In this document: positions 39,730-48,941 of the stretch, piece by piece
Position numbering within the stretch: position 1 is the first letter of the stretch
How the letters are laid out: each line of letters starts with the position of its first letter
Assembly (NCBI GenBank): GCA_963801195.1
Contig: CAWDDX010000003.1
Coordinates: 62,001 to 126,000, forward strand
Direction: 5' to 3'
From: SZUA-36 sp963801195
GTDB taxonomy: Bacteria > Pseudomonadota > Gammaproteobacteria > Xanthomonadales > SZUA-36
DNA length: 64,000 nucleotides
Position numbers and translations under genes: made by a program
The notes under the pieces: generated by a model
The model's input: the letters and a program-made list of their open reading frames with translations, nothing else
What the model was told of the DNA's origin: nothing
The model's database searches: none

Positions 39730-40772
39730 TTCTGATCGAGCAGTGCCCGGGCGGATGCAACTTCATGGCGGTACGTGTCCATGATTTTCCCCAGCGCGAC
39801 TCTCACATCAATTTCCGGGGCCCAGTCGAGTTCCTCGCAGGTGTTTTGAATATAGGGGACCCGGCTTTTTATATCCTGGTAGCCTTTGCCATAATAATCA
39901 TCGGAGGTCACCTCTACAATGTTGACATGACGGGCTCCCGACTCGTATTCCGGGTAACCGAACGACATCTCAAGCATCAAATTAGCCAGTTCCTTGATGG
40001 AAAGATCATTTTCAGGATTACCAATGTTGTAGATTTTGCCATCGGCAACCCCGTCCCTGTTCCCGATGATCTTTACCAGGGCCGATATTCCGTCGGAGAC
40101 ATCGGTGAAACTGCGTCGCTGCAAGCCGCCATCCACCAGTTTGATATCTTCACCACGCGCGATATGTCCAAGGAATTGCGTCACCACCCTGGAACTGCCT
40201 TCCTTCTGGGTATGCAGGCTGTCAAGACCGCTTCCAATCCAGTTGAAAGGCCGGAATAGCGTGTATTTCAGATCCTCCTGCTGGCCATAGGCTGCAATCA
40301 CCCGGTCCATTAATTGCTTGGCACAGGAATATATCCAGCGCGGTTTTGCAATGGGCCCGAGCACCAGGTTGGATTCATAGGGGTGAAAGGCTTCATCTTC
40401 ACACATTGCGTAGACTTCGGACGTTGAAGGGAACACCACGCGTTTGTGGTACTTCACACAGGCCCGTACGATGGCCAGGTTGGCTTCAAAATCGAGCTCA
40501 AACACACCCAACGGATTGGTCACATACGTTGCGGGTGTTGCAATGGCCACCAGCGGCAAAATGACATCACATTTCTTGATGTGGTACTCGATCCATTCAC
40601 GGTTGATGGTGATATCGCCCTCGAAAAAGTGAAAACGATCGTGATTCATTTCATCGGCAAGCCGGTCGGAACGCATATCCATTCCGTATATTTCCCAGTC
40701 GGTGGTGGCCAGGAGCCTGTTGGACAGGTGATGGCCGATAAAGCCGTTGACGCCAAGGATCAAAATTTTCAT
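39726..40772 (-). CDS. arnA: UDP-glucuronate oxidative decarboxylase (ArnA C-terminal half as a separate protein)
   Basis: 348 residues, an extended SDR with the NAD loop GVNGFIG at 7-13. Ser118, Glu119, Tyr148, Lys152 and Arg304 align at a constant offset of 315 with ArnA catalytic residues Ser433, Glu434, Tyr463, Lys467 and Arg619. This identifies the UDP-GlcA decarboxylase that makes UDP-4-keto-arabinose. In E. coli it is fused to the formyltransferase; here it is free-standing and is the last gene of the arn operon, 48 bp after arnC. Its TAG stop lies in the CTAG end of a MITE-like element. Confidence 0.93.
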   Translation of the reverse strand: MKILILGVNGFIGHHLSNRLLATTDWEIYGMDMRSDRLADEMNHDRFHFFEGDITINREWIEYHIKKCDVILPLVAIATPATYVTNPLGVFELDFEANLAIVRACVKYHKRVVFPSTSEVYAMCEDEAFHPYESNLVLGPIAKPRWIYSCAKQLMDRVIAAYGQQEDLKYTLFRPFNWIGSGLDSLHTQKEGSSRVVTQFLGHIARGEDIKLVDGGLQRRSFTDVSDGISALVKIIGNRDGVADGKIYNIGNPENDLSIKELANLMLEMSFGYPEYESGARHVNIVEVTSDDYYGKGYQDIKSRVPYIQNTCEELDWAPEIDVRVALGKIMDTYRHEVASARALLDQN

Positions 40773-40820
40773 GCTTTTCCTGATATTAAAAGGACGACGC
40801 CGGCGGGAGATTATTGAGCC

Positions 40821-41837
40821 CTATTCCGGCTTTGAGAATGGTTTTATACCATCGGGATGCGATTTTACACCCTCACCGGCTTCCAGCACACTCGCGACAC
40901 GGAATCGCTTTCTCCGGCGCACCAGCCCATTGATCCGGCCAATGTATTCACCCAGCATACCGACCGAGAACAGCAGCAGGCCCATCAGGAAAATCGCGAT
41001 ACCAAACAGGGTGAAAACACCCTCGACTTCCGGTCCGTAAAACAGGCGGCGATAGGCAAGGTAACAAACGAATAACAGGGAAAGTATAGAAACGACTATA
41101 CCGGTGAAAGAGATCAGCTGCAGCGGTACGGATGAAAAGCTGGTGACCAGGTCGAAGTTGAGCTGGATCAGCTTGAACAGGGAATATTTGGACTGCCCTG
41201 CGGCCCTTTCTTCGTGGGCCACCGTAATTTCTGTTGGCCTGGCGGCGTACAGGTAAGCCAGCGCCGGGATAAACGTGCGGGATTCATTGGAAACCACGAT
41301 TTCCCTGGCGATTTCCCTGCTGTACGCCCTCAGCATGCAACCCTGGTCCGTCATGTGGATATTTGTGATTCTTTCACGCAATGAATTCATCATGCGTGAG
41401 GCGAGATGACGCCACGCCCTGTCCTGCCGCGAGGCCCTGATGGAGCCGACATAATCGAAACCCTTGTCCATCTCAGCTATCAGCCTGGGAATTTCTTCGG
41501 GTGGATTTTGCAGATCGGCGTCCAGCGTGATGATCATTTCGCCATGGGTCCGTTCAAAGCCGGCGATCAGCGCGGCATGCTGACCTGCATTCGAACTCAG
41601 GGATACCACCCGCGTGACGTCTGGCCGCCGCTCGAATTGGTTTGCGAGCAGTTCAGCGGAACCGTCCCTGCTGCCATCGTTTACAAACAGCACTTCGTAG
41701 GAACGCCCCAACCCGTCCAGCACGGGGTACAGGCGCTCGAACAACAGGCTGAGAACGTCCTCTTCGTTGTATACGGGTATCAAAACGGACAGATCGACGA
41801 ATTGGGTCTGCGTGTCTTTCCTGGTATCCGTGTTCAC
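40821..41837 (-). CDS. arnC: Undecaprenyl-phosphate 4-deoxy-4-formamido-L-arabinose transferase
   Basis: 338 residues. GT2 fold with VLIPVYNEEDVL, FVNDGSRDGS, the DXD-like TLDADLQNPPEEIP, and ASRQDRAWRHLASRMMN. Two membrane segments at about 235-258 and 270-295 are typical of ArnC/DPM-type transferases. It moves Ara4FN from UDP onto undecaprenyl phosphate at the inner membrane. It follows arnD after 37 bp. Confidence 0.93.
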   Translation of the reverse strand: MNTDTRKDTQTQFVDLSVLIPVYNEEDVLSLLFERLYPVLDGLGRSYEVLFVNDGSRDGSAELLANQFERRPDVTRVVSLSSNAGQHAALIAGFERTHGEMIITLDADLQNPPEEIPRLIAEMDKGFDYVGSIRASRQDRAWRHLASRMMNSLRERITNIHMTDQGCMLRAYSREIAREIVVSNESRTFIPALAYLYAARPTEITVAHEERAAGQSKYSLFKLIQLNFDLVTSFSSVPLQLISFTGIVVSILSLLFVCYLAYRRLFYGPEVEGVFTLFGIAIFLMGLLLFSVGMLGEYIGRINGLVRRRKRFRVASVLEAGEGVKSHPDGIKPFSKPE

Positions 41838-41874
41838 ATGAACTCTCTCCTGGCCGCGGATTGACGATGGTAAT

Positions 41875-42774
41875 TCAGACGGCCTCTACCGCGAGCAAAC
41901 CGGATCTTCCATCGACCTCACCCCACATTATTTCACGTTTGGGCAGCTTTGACCGGTCCAGTGAAGCATGGAGTTGGGACAGCGTGACTAACTCGAAACC
42001 CGATGCTTGCCATTGTTCGAGCAGTTTTTCCATAACCGGCATCAGTTTCATGCCCTCCAACTCCGCGTGCAATGTGTAGACGTGTCCACAGGGAAGAGGT
42101 TCCCGGCTTTTCGCGAGAATGGTTTTCCAGCAATTGGATGAGTCTATACCATCCGAGCCTATGATCTCATCCAGCGTCGGCAGTGTCGTGGGCAACTGGA
42201 TACAGTCTGAGCTTTCGCCCTCCATCAGCGGGAAAAACGGCTCGCGCCCGCGCACATCGCTGGCGTATCCGAACCCCAGCTGTTCTTCCAGGGCAATCAC
42301 AAAACGGTTGATTTGCCAACCCGCCGCGCCGATGGTCTGTGGCTCCGTTTGCACCGCCTCCCTGAATGCCACAAGTGCCCTGTTCATTTCGAGCCTGGTC
42401 CACTCGAGGTCCCTGGCAGCAACAAAATCCTGCCACCGGACATGGTCGTAGCAATGTATACCCACCTCATGACCCGCGGCGGCGACCTGCCGCATGATAT
42501 GCCCCGCACGCTTGCCGATATGCGGTCCGGGCTTGAGCACACCGTTCATCAGGGTCCGCAAACCATAGTGACTGACCACCGAGGTCCGTCCGACCTTTTG
42601 CAGAAAACCCTTTCTGAAAACCCGGCGAATCGCCCTGCCGGTATTGTCCGGACCAACACTGAATAAAAATGTCGCCTTGACATCGAACCGTGCAAACAAC
42701 CCGAGCAATGCCGGCACACCATTGAGCGTACCAAGAAAGGTATCGACATCCACCTTTAACGCCACCCGATTCAT
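41875..42774 (-). CDS. arnD: Undecaprenyl-phosphate-Ara4FN deformylase
   Basis: 299 residues of the polysaccharide deacetylase (NodB-like) family. KVDVDTFLG gives the N-terminal acidic metal and base site, GHEVGIHCYDHVRWQ the His motif, and CGHVYTLHAELEG the C-terminal catalytic His region, close to ArnD. It removes the formyl group from lipid-linked Ara4FN. Its ATG overlaps the stop of the formyltransferase gene by 4 bp. Confidence 0.92.
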   Translation of the reverse strand: MNRVALKVDVDTFLGTLNGVPALLGLFARFDVKATFLFSVGPDNTGRAIRRVFRKGFLQKVGRTSVVSHYGLRTLMNGVLKPGPHIGKRAGHIMRQVAAAGHEVGIHCYDHVRWQDFVAARDLEWTRLEMNRALVAFREAVQTEPQTIGAAGWQINRFVIALEEQLGFGYASDVRGREPFFPLMEGESSDCIQLPTTLPTLDEIIGSDGIDSSNCWKTILAKSREPLPCGHVYTLHAELEGMKLMPVMEKLLEQWQASGFELVTLSQLHASLDRSKLPKREIMWGEVDGRSGLLAVEAV

Positions 42775-43724
42775 TCGTCGTTTGTTCCGCTGAGGACCAA
42801 ACGCGATCCAAATGTGTGCTGGAACTGGCTCGCGCCAGCCTCTGAGCCATCAATGACCAAACGGGTGATCATGAACCGCTGAGCGTCCGTACAGTCCGCA
42901 TGGAAATTTCCATCTTCAACATAAATACAAGGTTCAACAAAACGTGCCCGCTCACCCTTGATATAACTGCCGAGCACTTCGATGTGGTGCGATTGTCTTT
43001 CAAAAAAAGCACCGGGATAGGGTGGCGCCACGGCGCGTATGAGATTGTGTATATCAATGGCCGGCAAGCGCCAGTCAATCCTCCCGTCTTCCGGTTTCCG
43101 TCCGGAAAAATAGCTGCCTTTTGACAGCTCCAGCGGGCTTTCCACGATGCGCCCGGCAAGCAGTTCCGGAACACTGTCCATCAGCATGATCTCTGCCGCG
43201 CATTTGAGTTTTTGAAACACCTCATATGCCGTGTCGTTACGCAGGATAGGTATAGCGCGCTGTGCCAGAAGGTTGCCGGCGTCGGGCTTTGTGACCATCC
43301 TGTGCAGGCTCACGCCAGACTCTTTTTCGCCGTGGATAATCGCCCAGTTAACAGGTACACGTCCGCGGTATTTGGGCAACAGGGAACCGTGCACATTGAA
43401 TGCGCCCCTTGACGGAGTTTCCAGCAGTTGCGGACCCAGCATCTGGCGGTAGTAAAAGGAAAAAATGAAATCAGGTTTACACTGGGAAACCTGTTCGAGA
43501 ACTGCTGCCGTATTGACCTTGCCAGGCTTTATCACTGCAATGCCATTTCTCTTGGCGACATCTGCCACGCTGCCGAACCAGACTTGTTCGGACACGTCAT
43601 CCTGGTGTGTCACCACCAGCCTGACTTCAATACCCAGTTCGAGCAAAGCCTCGAGACAACGCACGCCGATGTCGTGATAGGCAAAGACAACAGCGCTGGC
43701 AACCGCTTTGGGGTGGTTGTTCAT
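42771..43724 (-). CDS. arnA: UDP-L-Ara4N formyltransferase (ArnA N-terminal half as a separate protein)
   Basis: 317 residues. The 10-formyl-tetrahydrofolate-dependent formyltransferase fold has Asn110 and His112 in FNVHGSLLPKYRGR and Asp148 in TKPDAGN, exactly 8 residues later than ArnA Asn102, His104 and Asp140. It formylates UDP-Ara4N. The decarboxylase half of ArnA is a separate gene at 39726, three genes further on. The C-terminal domain (about 200-300) ends before any SDR domain. It overlaps arnB and arnD by 4 bp each. Confidence 0.92.
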   Translation of the reverse strand: MNNHPKAVASAVVFAYHDIGVRCLEALLELGIEVRLVVTHQDDVSEQVWFGSVADVAKRNGIAVIKPGKVNTAAVLEQVSQCKPDFIFSFYYRQMLGPQLLETPSRGAFNVHGSLLPKYRGRVPVNWAIIHGEKESGVSLHRMVTKPDAGNLLAQRAIPILRNDTAYEVFQKLKCAAEIMLMDSVPELLAGRIVESPLELSKGSYFSGRKPEDGRIDWRLPAIDIHNLIRAVAPPYPGAFFERQSHHIEVLGSYIKGERARFVEPCIYVEDGNFHADCTDAQRFMITRLVIDGSEAGASQFQHTFGSRLVLSGTNDE

Positions 43725-44833
43725 GCCAACAAATTATGAAATACCGAGGCCACGCGGTCTACATCGTCGAGCGACATCGCCGGGAACAATGGTAACGTGA
43801 ACGTCTGGTGGCCTATCCGCTCCGCAACAGGAAAGTCTCCCCGGCCATAGCCGTATTGACGGTACAGACCAAACAGGTGCATCGCAGGGTAATGCATACC
43901 GAGCAGGATGTTTTGCTTTTTGAATACCTCGAGTACCTCCCGACGGCCCAGGCCCAGCGATTCAAAGTCCAGGCAGACGCAGAACATATGCCAGCTATGT
44001 CCGGGCGCATCAGCCGGCAGAACCAGGGCTGGATGATGTGGCATTTGCCTGAAATAGTGTTCGGCGAGCAGACGTCTTTTGGCATTGAAACCGTCCAGCT
44101 TTTTCAATTGCGCCAGTCCGATGGCCGCGTTTACATCGGGCAGATTCATCTTGCCGCCCCACGCTTCAACCTGCATTTCTCCGTTGTCGTCACGGGAAAT
44201 GCCATGGAAACGGATGGACTCCAATTGCCTGGTCAGTTGCTTGTCGGCCGAAGCTATCGCGCCACCCTCGATGGTCGTCATGTTTTTGTTGGGGTGAAAA
44301 CTGAACGAAACCGGGTTGCCGAAGGAGCCGACTTGCCTGCCCTGATAGCACGTGCCGATGGCCTGTGCGGCATCTTCCAGCACCACCAGGTTCTCATGTT
44401 CTGCCAAATCGTATACGGGTGCGAGGTCTACCGGCATACCTGCAAAATGCACCGGCATGACGGCACGGGTTTTTTCGGTGATGGCCGGACTGACCGTTTC
44501 TGCGTCAAGATTGCGGCTCTCGAGACCCACATCCACAAATACCGGTGTCGCACCCGTCCTGACAACCACGTTGGCCGATGCGACAAAACTCATGGCGGGA
44601 ATGATAACCTCGTCGCCGGGGCCGATCCCCCTGGCGATCAGTACCGCTTCCAGGGCAGCCGTGGCGGAACTGAACAGGCGGACATCTATATCACCGCCAA
44701 TATAAGTGGCGAGATTGTGCTCCAGTTCCGCGACACGTGGCCCGCTCGTAATCCAGCCTGATTGCAGGACTTCCCGGACCGCGCTGAACTCCTCCTCACC
44801 GAGCGTTGGCCGGGTGAACGGCAGCATACTCAT
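43721..44833 (-). CDS. arnB: UDP-4-amino-4-deoxy-L-arabinose aminotransferase
   Basis: 370 residues, DegT/DnrJ/EryC1 family. The PLP lysine is Lys183 in SFHPNKNMTT, with DEVIIPAMSFVASANVV and LEDAAQAIGT around the cofactor site. In this operon it converts UDP-4-keto-arabinose to UDP-Ara4N. It overlaps both neighbours by 4 bp. Confidence 0.93.
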   Translation of the reverse strand: MSMLPFTRPTLGEEEFSAVREVLQSGWITSGPRVAELEHNLATYIGGDIDVRLFSSATAALEAVLIARGIGPGDEVIIPAMSFVASANVVVRTGATPVFVDVGLESRNLDAETVSPAITEKTRAVMPVHFAGMPVDLAPVYDLAEHENLVVLEDAAQAIGTCYQGRQVGSFGNPVSFSFHPNKNMTTIEGGAIASADKQLTRQLESIRFHGISRDDNGEMQVEAWGGKMNLPDVNAAIGLAQLKKLDGFNAKRRLLAEHYFRQMPHHPALVLPADAPGHSWHMFCVCLDFESLGLGRREVLEVFKKQNILLGMHYPAMHLFGLYRQYGYGRGDFPVAERIGHQTFTLPLFPAMSLDDVDRVASVFHNLLA

Positions 44834-45225
44834 GAGCGGGCCAATACGTAAACGCCCACGATGATGATACCGATCCCCGTGACCTTGCCAAGACTCATGG
44901 GTTCGCCGAATAATTGCCAGGCCGCAACGGCGTTCACGACATAACCAATCGACAACATCGGGTACGCAATCGATACGTCAACCCGGCTCAAGGCCAGTAT
45001 CCATACCACGACGCTGATGGCGTAACACACGAGTCCCGTCCACAGCCACACGTTGGAGGCCAGGCCGCCGGCCGAGGTAAGCAGGGATTGAAAATCGAGA
45101 TTGATAATACCCGTATCGCTGACGCTGGCCTTGAGGGCCAACTGGGCGAAGGCATTCAGAAGCACACCGGTTATCACCAGCGCAAAGGCGCCCCAGGTCA
45201 TACCCTGGCTTATTGATTCAGTCAT
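44830..45225 (-). CDS. arnE: SMR-family flippase subunit (ArnE/EmrE-like)
   Basis: 131 residues with four predicted membrane helices, a small multidrug resistance/EamA-type protein. WILALSRVDVSIAYPMLSIGYV is the conserved core in two pieces. E. coli uses an ArnE-ArnF heterodimer to flip undecaprenyl-phosphate-Ara4N to the periplasm. Only one such gene is present here, so a homodimer or a distant partner must be assumed. It overlaps arnB and arnT by 4 bp each. Confidence 0.85.
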   Translation of the reverse strand: MTESISQGMTWGAFALVITGVLLNAFAQLALKASVSDTGIINLDFQSLLTSAGGLASNVWLWTGLVCYAISVVVWILALSRVDVSIAYPMLSIGYVVNAVAAWQLFGEPMSLGKVTGIGIIIVGVYVLARS

Positions 45226-46865
45226 GATTTTATGATCACCATTGTCTTTGGACCTTTATAGACGACCCGTCCGTTCAGTTCGTCAACCTTGAGATTTTTG
45301 AGCCGGTTTAGCTTCACCACCACCGCCGCCTGGTCAAGCGTCCGCCATTTTTGCAAAAATTCATCCTGCGTTTTTATGAACTTCTCTGGTTCGATCCTGA
45401 CACCCATCGCCAACTCACCCTCGTATTCTACTATGGTGACCGGTCTGCCCAGGTAAAAAACCGCAGCTTCGGGATAATACTGAAACGAAAAAACCGGCGC
45501 GCCGGCAGGAAGTGTCTCCGAGATGACATCGGCGACTACTTTGCTGGACCGGCTCTCGGCCAGGGAGTTGGCTCCCGATATGATTAACAGACCCGCGGCC
45601 AATGATAGGACCGCCGCGGCCGCAAATGCATGCAGTTGTTCAACTTTATGCAGACTAAGCACTACAAAAGAAAGCAGCAAAAGCAGGCCGCTGCCGATAA
45701 TCCAGGGCCTGTAAGATGACCATTGCTCCACGGGGTAGAAACCACTGGCCAGGCGCACAACAAAGAAAGCGCCTGCCAGGAAAGCAATGGCGGCAAACAG
45801 CATTACCCAGCGGTCTGCGTTTAGTTGTTTATCGGATGCAATCCGCACACCTGACAATATGGCAATCACCGGTAAAATTGGCAGGATATATCCGGGTAAC
45901 TTGGACTGCCCAATCGAGTAGAAACAAAAAGTCACCACGATAAATGTCCACATGAAGCGTTCCGGGTCGAATAGCCCGGGTTTGTCGGGTAACCATTTGA
46001 AAGCGGGCGAGACCAGGGAACGCAGACTGCTGAACAACCAGGGACATACACCCAGCAGCAAATAGGGAACAAAATAATAGATGGGCCCTTCGCGGCTGTG
46101 GACTTCGCTGGTGTAACGCTCCCAATGTTCATGGATAAAAAAGAACCTGGCAAATTCCGGGTTGGCAATGCTGACAGCGATAAACCACGGCGCAGTGATA
46201 AGCAGGTATAACAATATCCCTTTGAATAGGTGTAAGCGTTTCCAAAGTCTCCAGTCTCTTTGCCAGAGGCTGTACACCACCACCGCCCCGGCCGGCAATA
46301 CAATTGCCACCAGGCCCTTGGTCAGCGTGGCCAGCGCGAGCGCGGCCCAGCCGACGAGCATCCAGTTTCTTGTCTGTTTTTCGCTGCTGCCGCCGGATTG
46401 TGCAATAACGAGACTGCCGATACCGATGACCAGGAAGCCACTGAGCGCCATGTCCAGCGTGAGATAATGACCAAAAGCCACGACCATCAGGTAACTGATA
46501 CAGAGTAAAAAAGTATATATCGCGGCCCGTGGACCATATAGGCGGGAAGCGACGAACATTGAAAACAGGGCTGCCGAGAATCCGAGCAAAGCCGTCCACA
46601 GGCGCGCAGTGGCATTGCTTTTCCCGAATAACTCGAAGAAAACCGCGGTGCCCCAGTACTGGAGGGCGGGTTTTTCAAAATACTTGATATCGTTCAACCG
46701 GGGTGTTAGCCAATCTCCGCTATCCACCATCGCCGCCGGAATCCCTGCGTAACGGCCTTCATCCGGATCAAACAGGTCCCGCTGCCCAAGTGTTCCAAAC
46801 CACAGAACTGCACAAATCAGAATTAGTATGGTCGCAAAACCTTTAAGTTTGTCAGGTGCAATCAT
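45222..46865 (-). CDS. arnT: Lipid A 4-amino-4-deoxy-L-arabinose transferase (GT39/GT83)
   Basis: 547 residues with about 12 membrane helices. The periplasmic loop motif DLFDPDEGRYAGIPAAMV holds the acidic catalytic residues of ArnT/PMT-type transferases, followed by LNDIKYFEKPALQYW. It transfers Ara4N from undecaprenyl phosphate to lipid A in the periplasmic leaflet, lowering affinity for polymyxin. It is the first gene of the seven-gene arn operon (arnT-E-B-formyltransferase-D-C-decarboxylase). Confidence 0.92.
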   Translation of the reverse strand: MIAPDKLKGFATILILICAVLWFGTLGQRDLFDPDEGRYAGIPAAMVDSGDWLTPRLNDIKYFEKPALQYWGTAVFFELFGKSNATARLWTALLGFSAALFSMFVASRLYGPRAAIYTFLLCISYLMVVAFGHYLTLDMALSGFLVIGIGSLVIAQSGGSSEKQTRNWMLVGWAALALATLTKGLVAIVLPAGAVVVYSLWQRDWRLWKRLHLFKGILLYLLITAPWFIAVSIANPEFARFFFIHEHWERYTSEVHSREGPIYYFVPYLLLGVCPWLFSSLRSLVSPAFKWLPDKPGLFDPERFMWTFIVVTFCFYSIGQSKLPGYILPILPVIAILSGVRIASDKQLNADRWVMLFAAIAFLAGAFFVVRLASGFYPVEQWSSYRPWIIGSGLLLLLSFVVLSLHKVEQLHAFAAAAVLSLAAGLLIISGANSLAESRSSKVVADVISETLPAGAPVFSFQYYPEAAVFYLGRPVTIVEYEGELAMGVRIEPEKFIKTQDEFLQKWRTLDQAAVVVKLNRLKNLKVDELNGRVVYKGPKTMVIIKS

Positions 46866-46945
46866 GGGTTGTCAGCCTGCGAGCCCCGCCTTGCATTGCA
46901 GCCACGGGTAGCCTCTGAAAGCACCATTAAGTACAACGCAGTACA

Positions 46946-47920
46946 CTAGTGCCGCGTGTGCTTATCCGGAATGACAGGACTCAGGCTGAATGTCAACAAC
47001 AGGTCAGGACCAAAGCGGTCTGTGCTTGCCACGTAATACTCGAGTTCGGCCGAAATCCGTAACGGCATTTTGCTGATCCGGGTGGTTTTGGCGATACCCC
47101 CACCCAGCGGTAAATTGAGTTTGTTACCGCTGTCGCCTTCCCAGTCATAGGTGATGACGGGATTGGAAATGAGCTGCCAGCCGTGACCGAGCCCGTAGTT
47201 CAGATATCCCCGGATGCTGGTGATGCTTGTATCGGGGGTGTTCTTGTCTTTCTTTTCAGCGACATCGAAGACATGTGAAATGATGGCGCCATAGACCCCC
47301 CAATGAGTCATTCTGCCGATGTTGACTTCCGGCCCCAGTATCAGTTGTTGCTTGGCATTTGACGTGTCGGAAGTGGTAGGCAATTGGCCAGCCATTCCAT
47401 AATTCAATATCAGACCGGAATCGCTCACGCCACCATATACCAGGTCAAAATCCAGGTTATCCGTGTGGCCGTGGGTTGGCGCCCAGTATCCGGGACCATC
47501 TTCCCTTGGGTCTTCCTGGCGCATCCGCCACTCGGCGTGACCCTTGTTGGTCCAGTAAATCGGCTGATCGGCAAAATAGGGCAAGGCAAACCTGAAAATC
47601 CAACCCTTGCCGTTCTTTTCCATGTATGGAATGGTCGCCTGAAAATAATGGAACGTGCCATTTTGATCATCGGCCCCGGCGATGTCACCCTGGTAGGTCC
47701 TGTAGTGGAGTTCATAGTCAAATCGGTAGAATGCAGCAAGCGGGTTACTCAACTCACGGGCAAGTTCTTCAATTGTCTTCGGTGTCCCTGGCGCTGTCGT
47801 GACCGTGTTTGCAGCAACTGAGGCTGCATCGGGTTTCGAAGTTGCTGCATCGCCCCTGGCAGGCATGGCCAGTATCGCCAGGCACCAGACTACCGATAAC
47901 AGCCGTGAAAGTGAACTCAT
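46946..47920 (-). CDS. Predicted outer-membrane beta-barrel protein, function unknown
   Basis: 324 residues with a signal peptide ending PARGDA and AAGG upstream of the ATG. The rest alternates hydrophobic and polar residues in short strands with Gly/Asp turns (LILNYGMAGQL, INIGRMTHWGVYG-like, RISAELEYYVASTDRFGPDLLLTFSLSPVI). It resembles transporter-like barrels of the phenol meta-pathway type. It lies 80 bp upstream of arnT in the same direction and could be co-transcribed, perhaps tied to envelope remodelling. Confidence 0.7.
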   Translation of the reverse strand: MSSLSRLLSVVWCLAILAMPARGDAATSKPDAASVAANTVTTAPGTPKTIEELARELSNPLAAFYRFDYELHYRTYQGDIAGADDQNGTFHYFQATIPYMEKNGKGWIFRFALPYFADQPIYWTNKGHAEWRMRQEDPREDGPGYWAPTHGHTDNLDFDLVYGGVSDSGLILNYGMAGQLPTTSDTSNAKQQLILGPEVNIGRMTHWGVYGAIISHVFDVAEKKDKNTPDTSITSIRGYLNYGLGHGWQLISNPVITYDWEGDSGNKLNLPLGGGIAKTTRISKMPLRISAELEYYVASTDRFGPDLLLTFSLSPVIPDKHTRH

Positions 47921-48098
47921 ATTATTGCGCCTTGAGAATTCCCGCCCTGGAAATGCGGCATTCTACCGTGAGTGCTGCGATGAATCCATGCCGATGACCA
48001 TGCTCATGCAAAAAGCAAACCCCTTTCTTGCTCAAAGGCTCCCTTATTTGGGAACACAACACCGGGGTCTTATTGAGCAGGACAAAACTTCTGTGACA

Positions 48099-48121
48099 AC
48101 GGCCCCGGGTTACCGGGCCGT
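48099..48121 (-). terminator. Possible terminator hairpin after DUF4136 copy 2
   Basis: A 7-bp stem ACGGCCC / GGGCCGT with a 9-base loop lies 18 bp beyond the gene end. It lacks a strong T-tract, so it may be a weak or Rho-assisted terminator. The rest of 47921-48138 shows nothing else. Confidence 0.4.
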
Positions 48122-48138
48122 CTGTCCGGGTCTCTCAA

Positions 48139-48735
48139 TCACCGGGCGGCGCGAAAAGGATACGCGGCAAACATCTCCTGAATCCCGGCGAAGATATTTT
48201 CGCGCTTCTCTTCATTTGTCCTGTTCTCATGAACGCGACCAATGGCAACGCCTTCCCAGACCATACGCTTCGCGGCCCGGTCAACAATATCTACGTTGAC
48301 GGTGCCTTCCGTGTAATTACTGATATTCGTGGTGGTTCCATAACCGTATCCACCCCAGGCACCATATGCACCGCGACGATATCCATAGTAGCCACCGGCC
48401 ATGTAAGGATTCGACGATGTCGTAACCTTGGTTTTATCCTGCAGACGGCCGGACACGTTTATCAGCAGGTCGGGGTTATCGGACAATCTGTAACCCCTGC
48501 TCTCCATTTCCTTGCTGATCGCGTCACGGAAAATTGAACCGTAGATGCTGGAGTAATTAGGGTTCTCAATACCCATGGGGTTAAAAAATGCGTAAGTTTT
48601 GTACTGACTGAAATCAACGGTGTGGTCGTAATCAGTCTCAATGGCCGGGCCGCTGGCACAGCCTGCAAGCAGCATCAGGATGGCAGCCAGCCATGACCAA
48701 TTGAAAGTGGATTTTGACACTGAAGTGTTTTGCAT
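48139..48735 (-). CDS. DUF4136 lipoprotein, copy 2
   Basis: 198 residues from the ATG at 48735, which has GAGGAAA 5-6 bases upstream; the longer open frame lacks a signal. The lipobox LLAGCAS is followed by the same order of motifs as the copy at 38188: TDYDHTVDFSQYKTYAFF, MGIENPNYSS, NPDLLINVSGRLQDKTKV, a Gly/Tyr-rich loop and YTEGTVNVDIVD. By eye the mature parts are well over half identical. The function is unknown. Both copies point toward the arn operon, forming an inverted pair about 9.4 kb apart. Confidence 0.88.
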   Translation of the reverse strand: MQNTSVSKSTFNWSWLAAILMLLAGCASGPAIETDYDHTVDFSQYKTYAFFNPMGIENPNYSSIYGSIFRDAISKEMESRGYRLSDNPDLLINVSGRLQDKTKVTTSSNPYMAGGYYGYRRGAYGAWGGYGYGTTTNISNYTEGTVNVDIVDRAAKRMVWEGVAIGRVHENRTNEEKRENIFAGIQEMFAAYPFRAAR

Positions 48736-48941
48736 GTCTGTTTCCTCAAGGTCTTGCGTGAAACCCGCGAGATCAACTCGCATGATTGGTGTAATCGGCA
48801 ATGAAGTCAAGATACGGGCAACTGACTAAAGTGACAACAGTATTTACACAGCACTTTTGCGGGCTGGAAATCCAAGCGTTTTGAGAATAATTTTTGTGTA
48901 GAATTGACACGTCGATCATCTGATTGAAACAGGATATCCCC

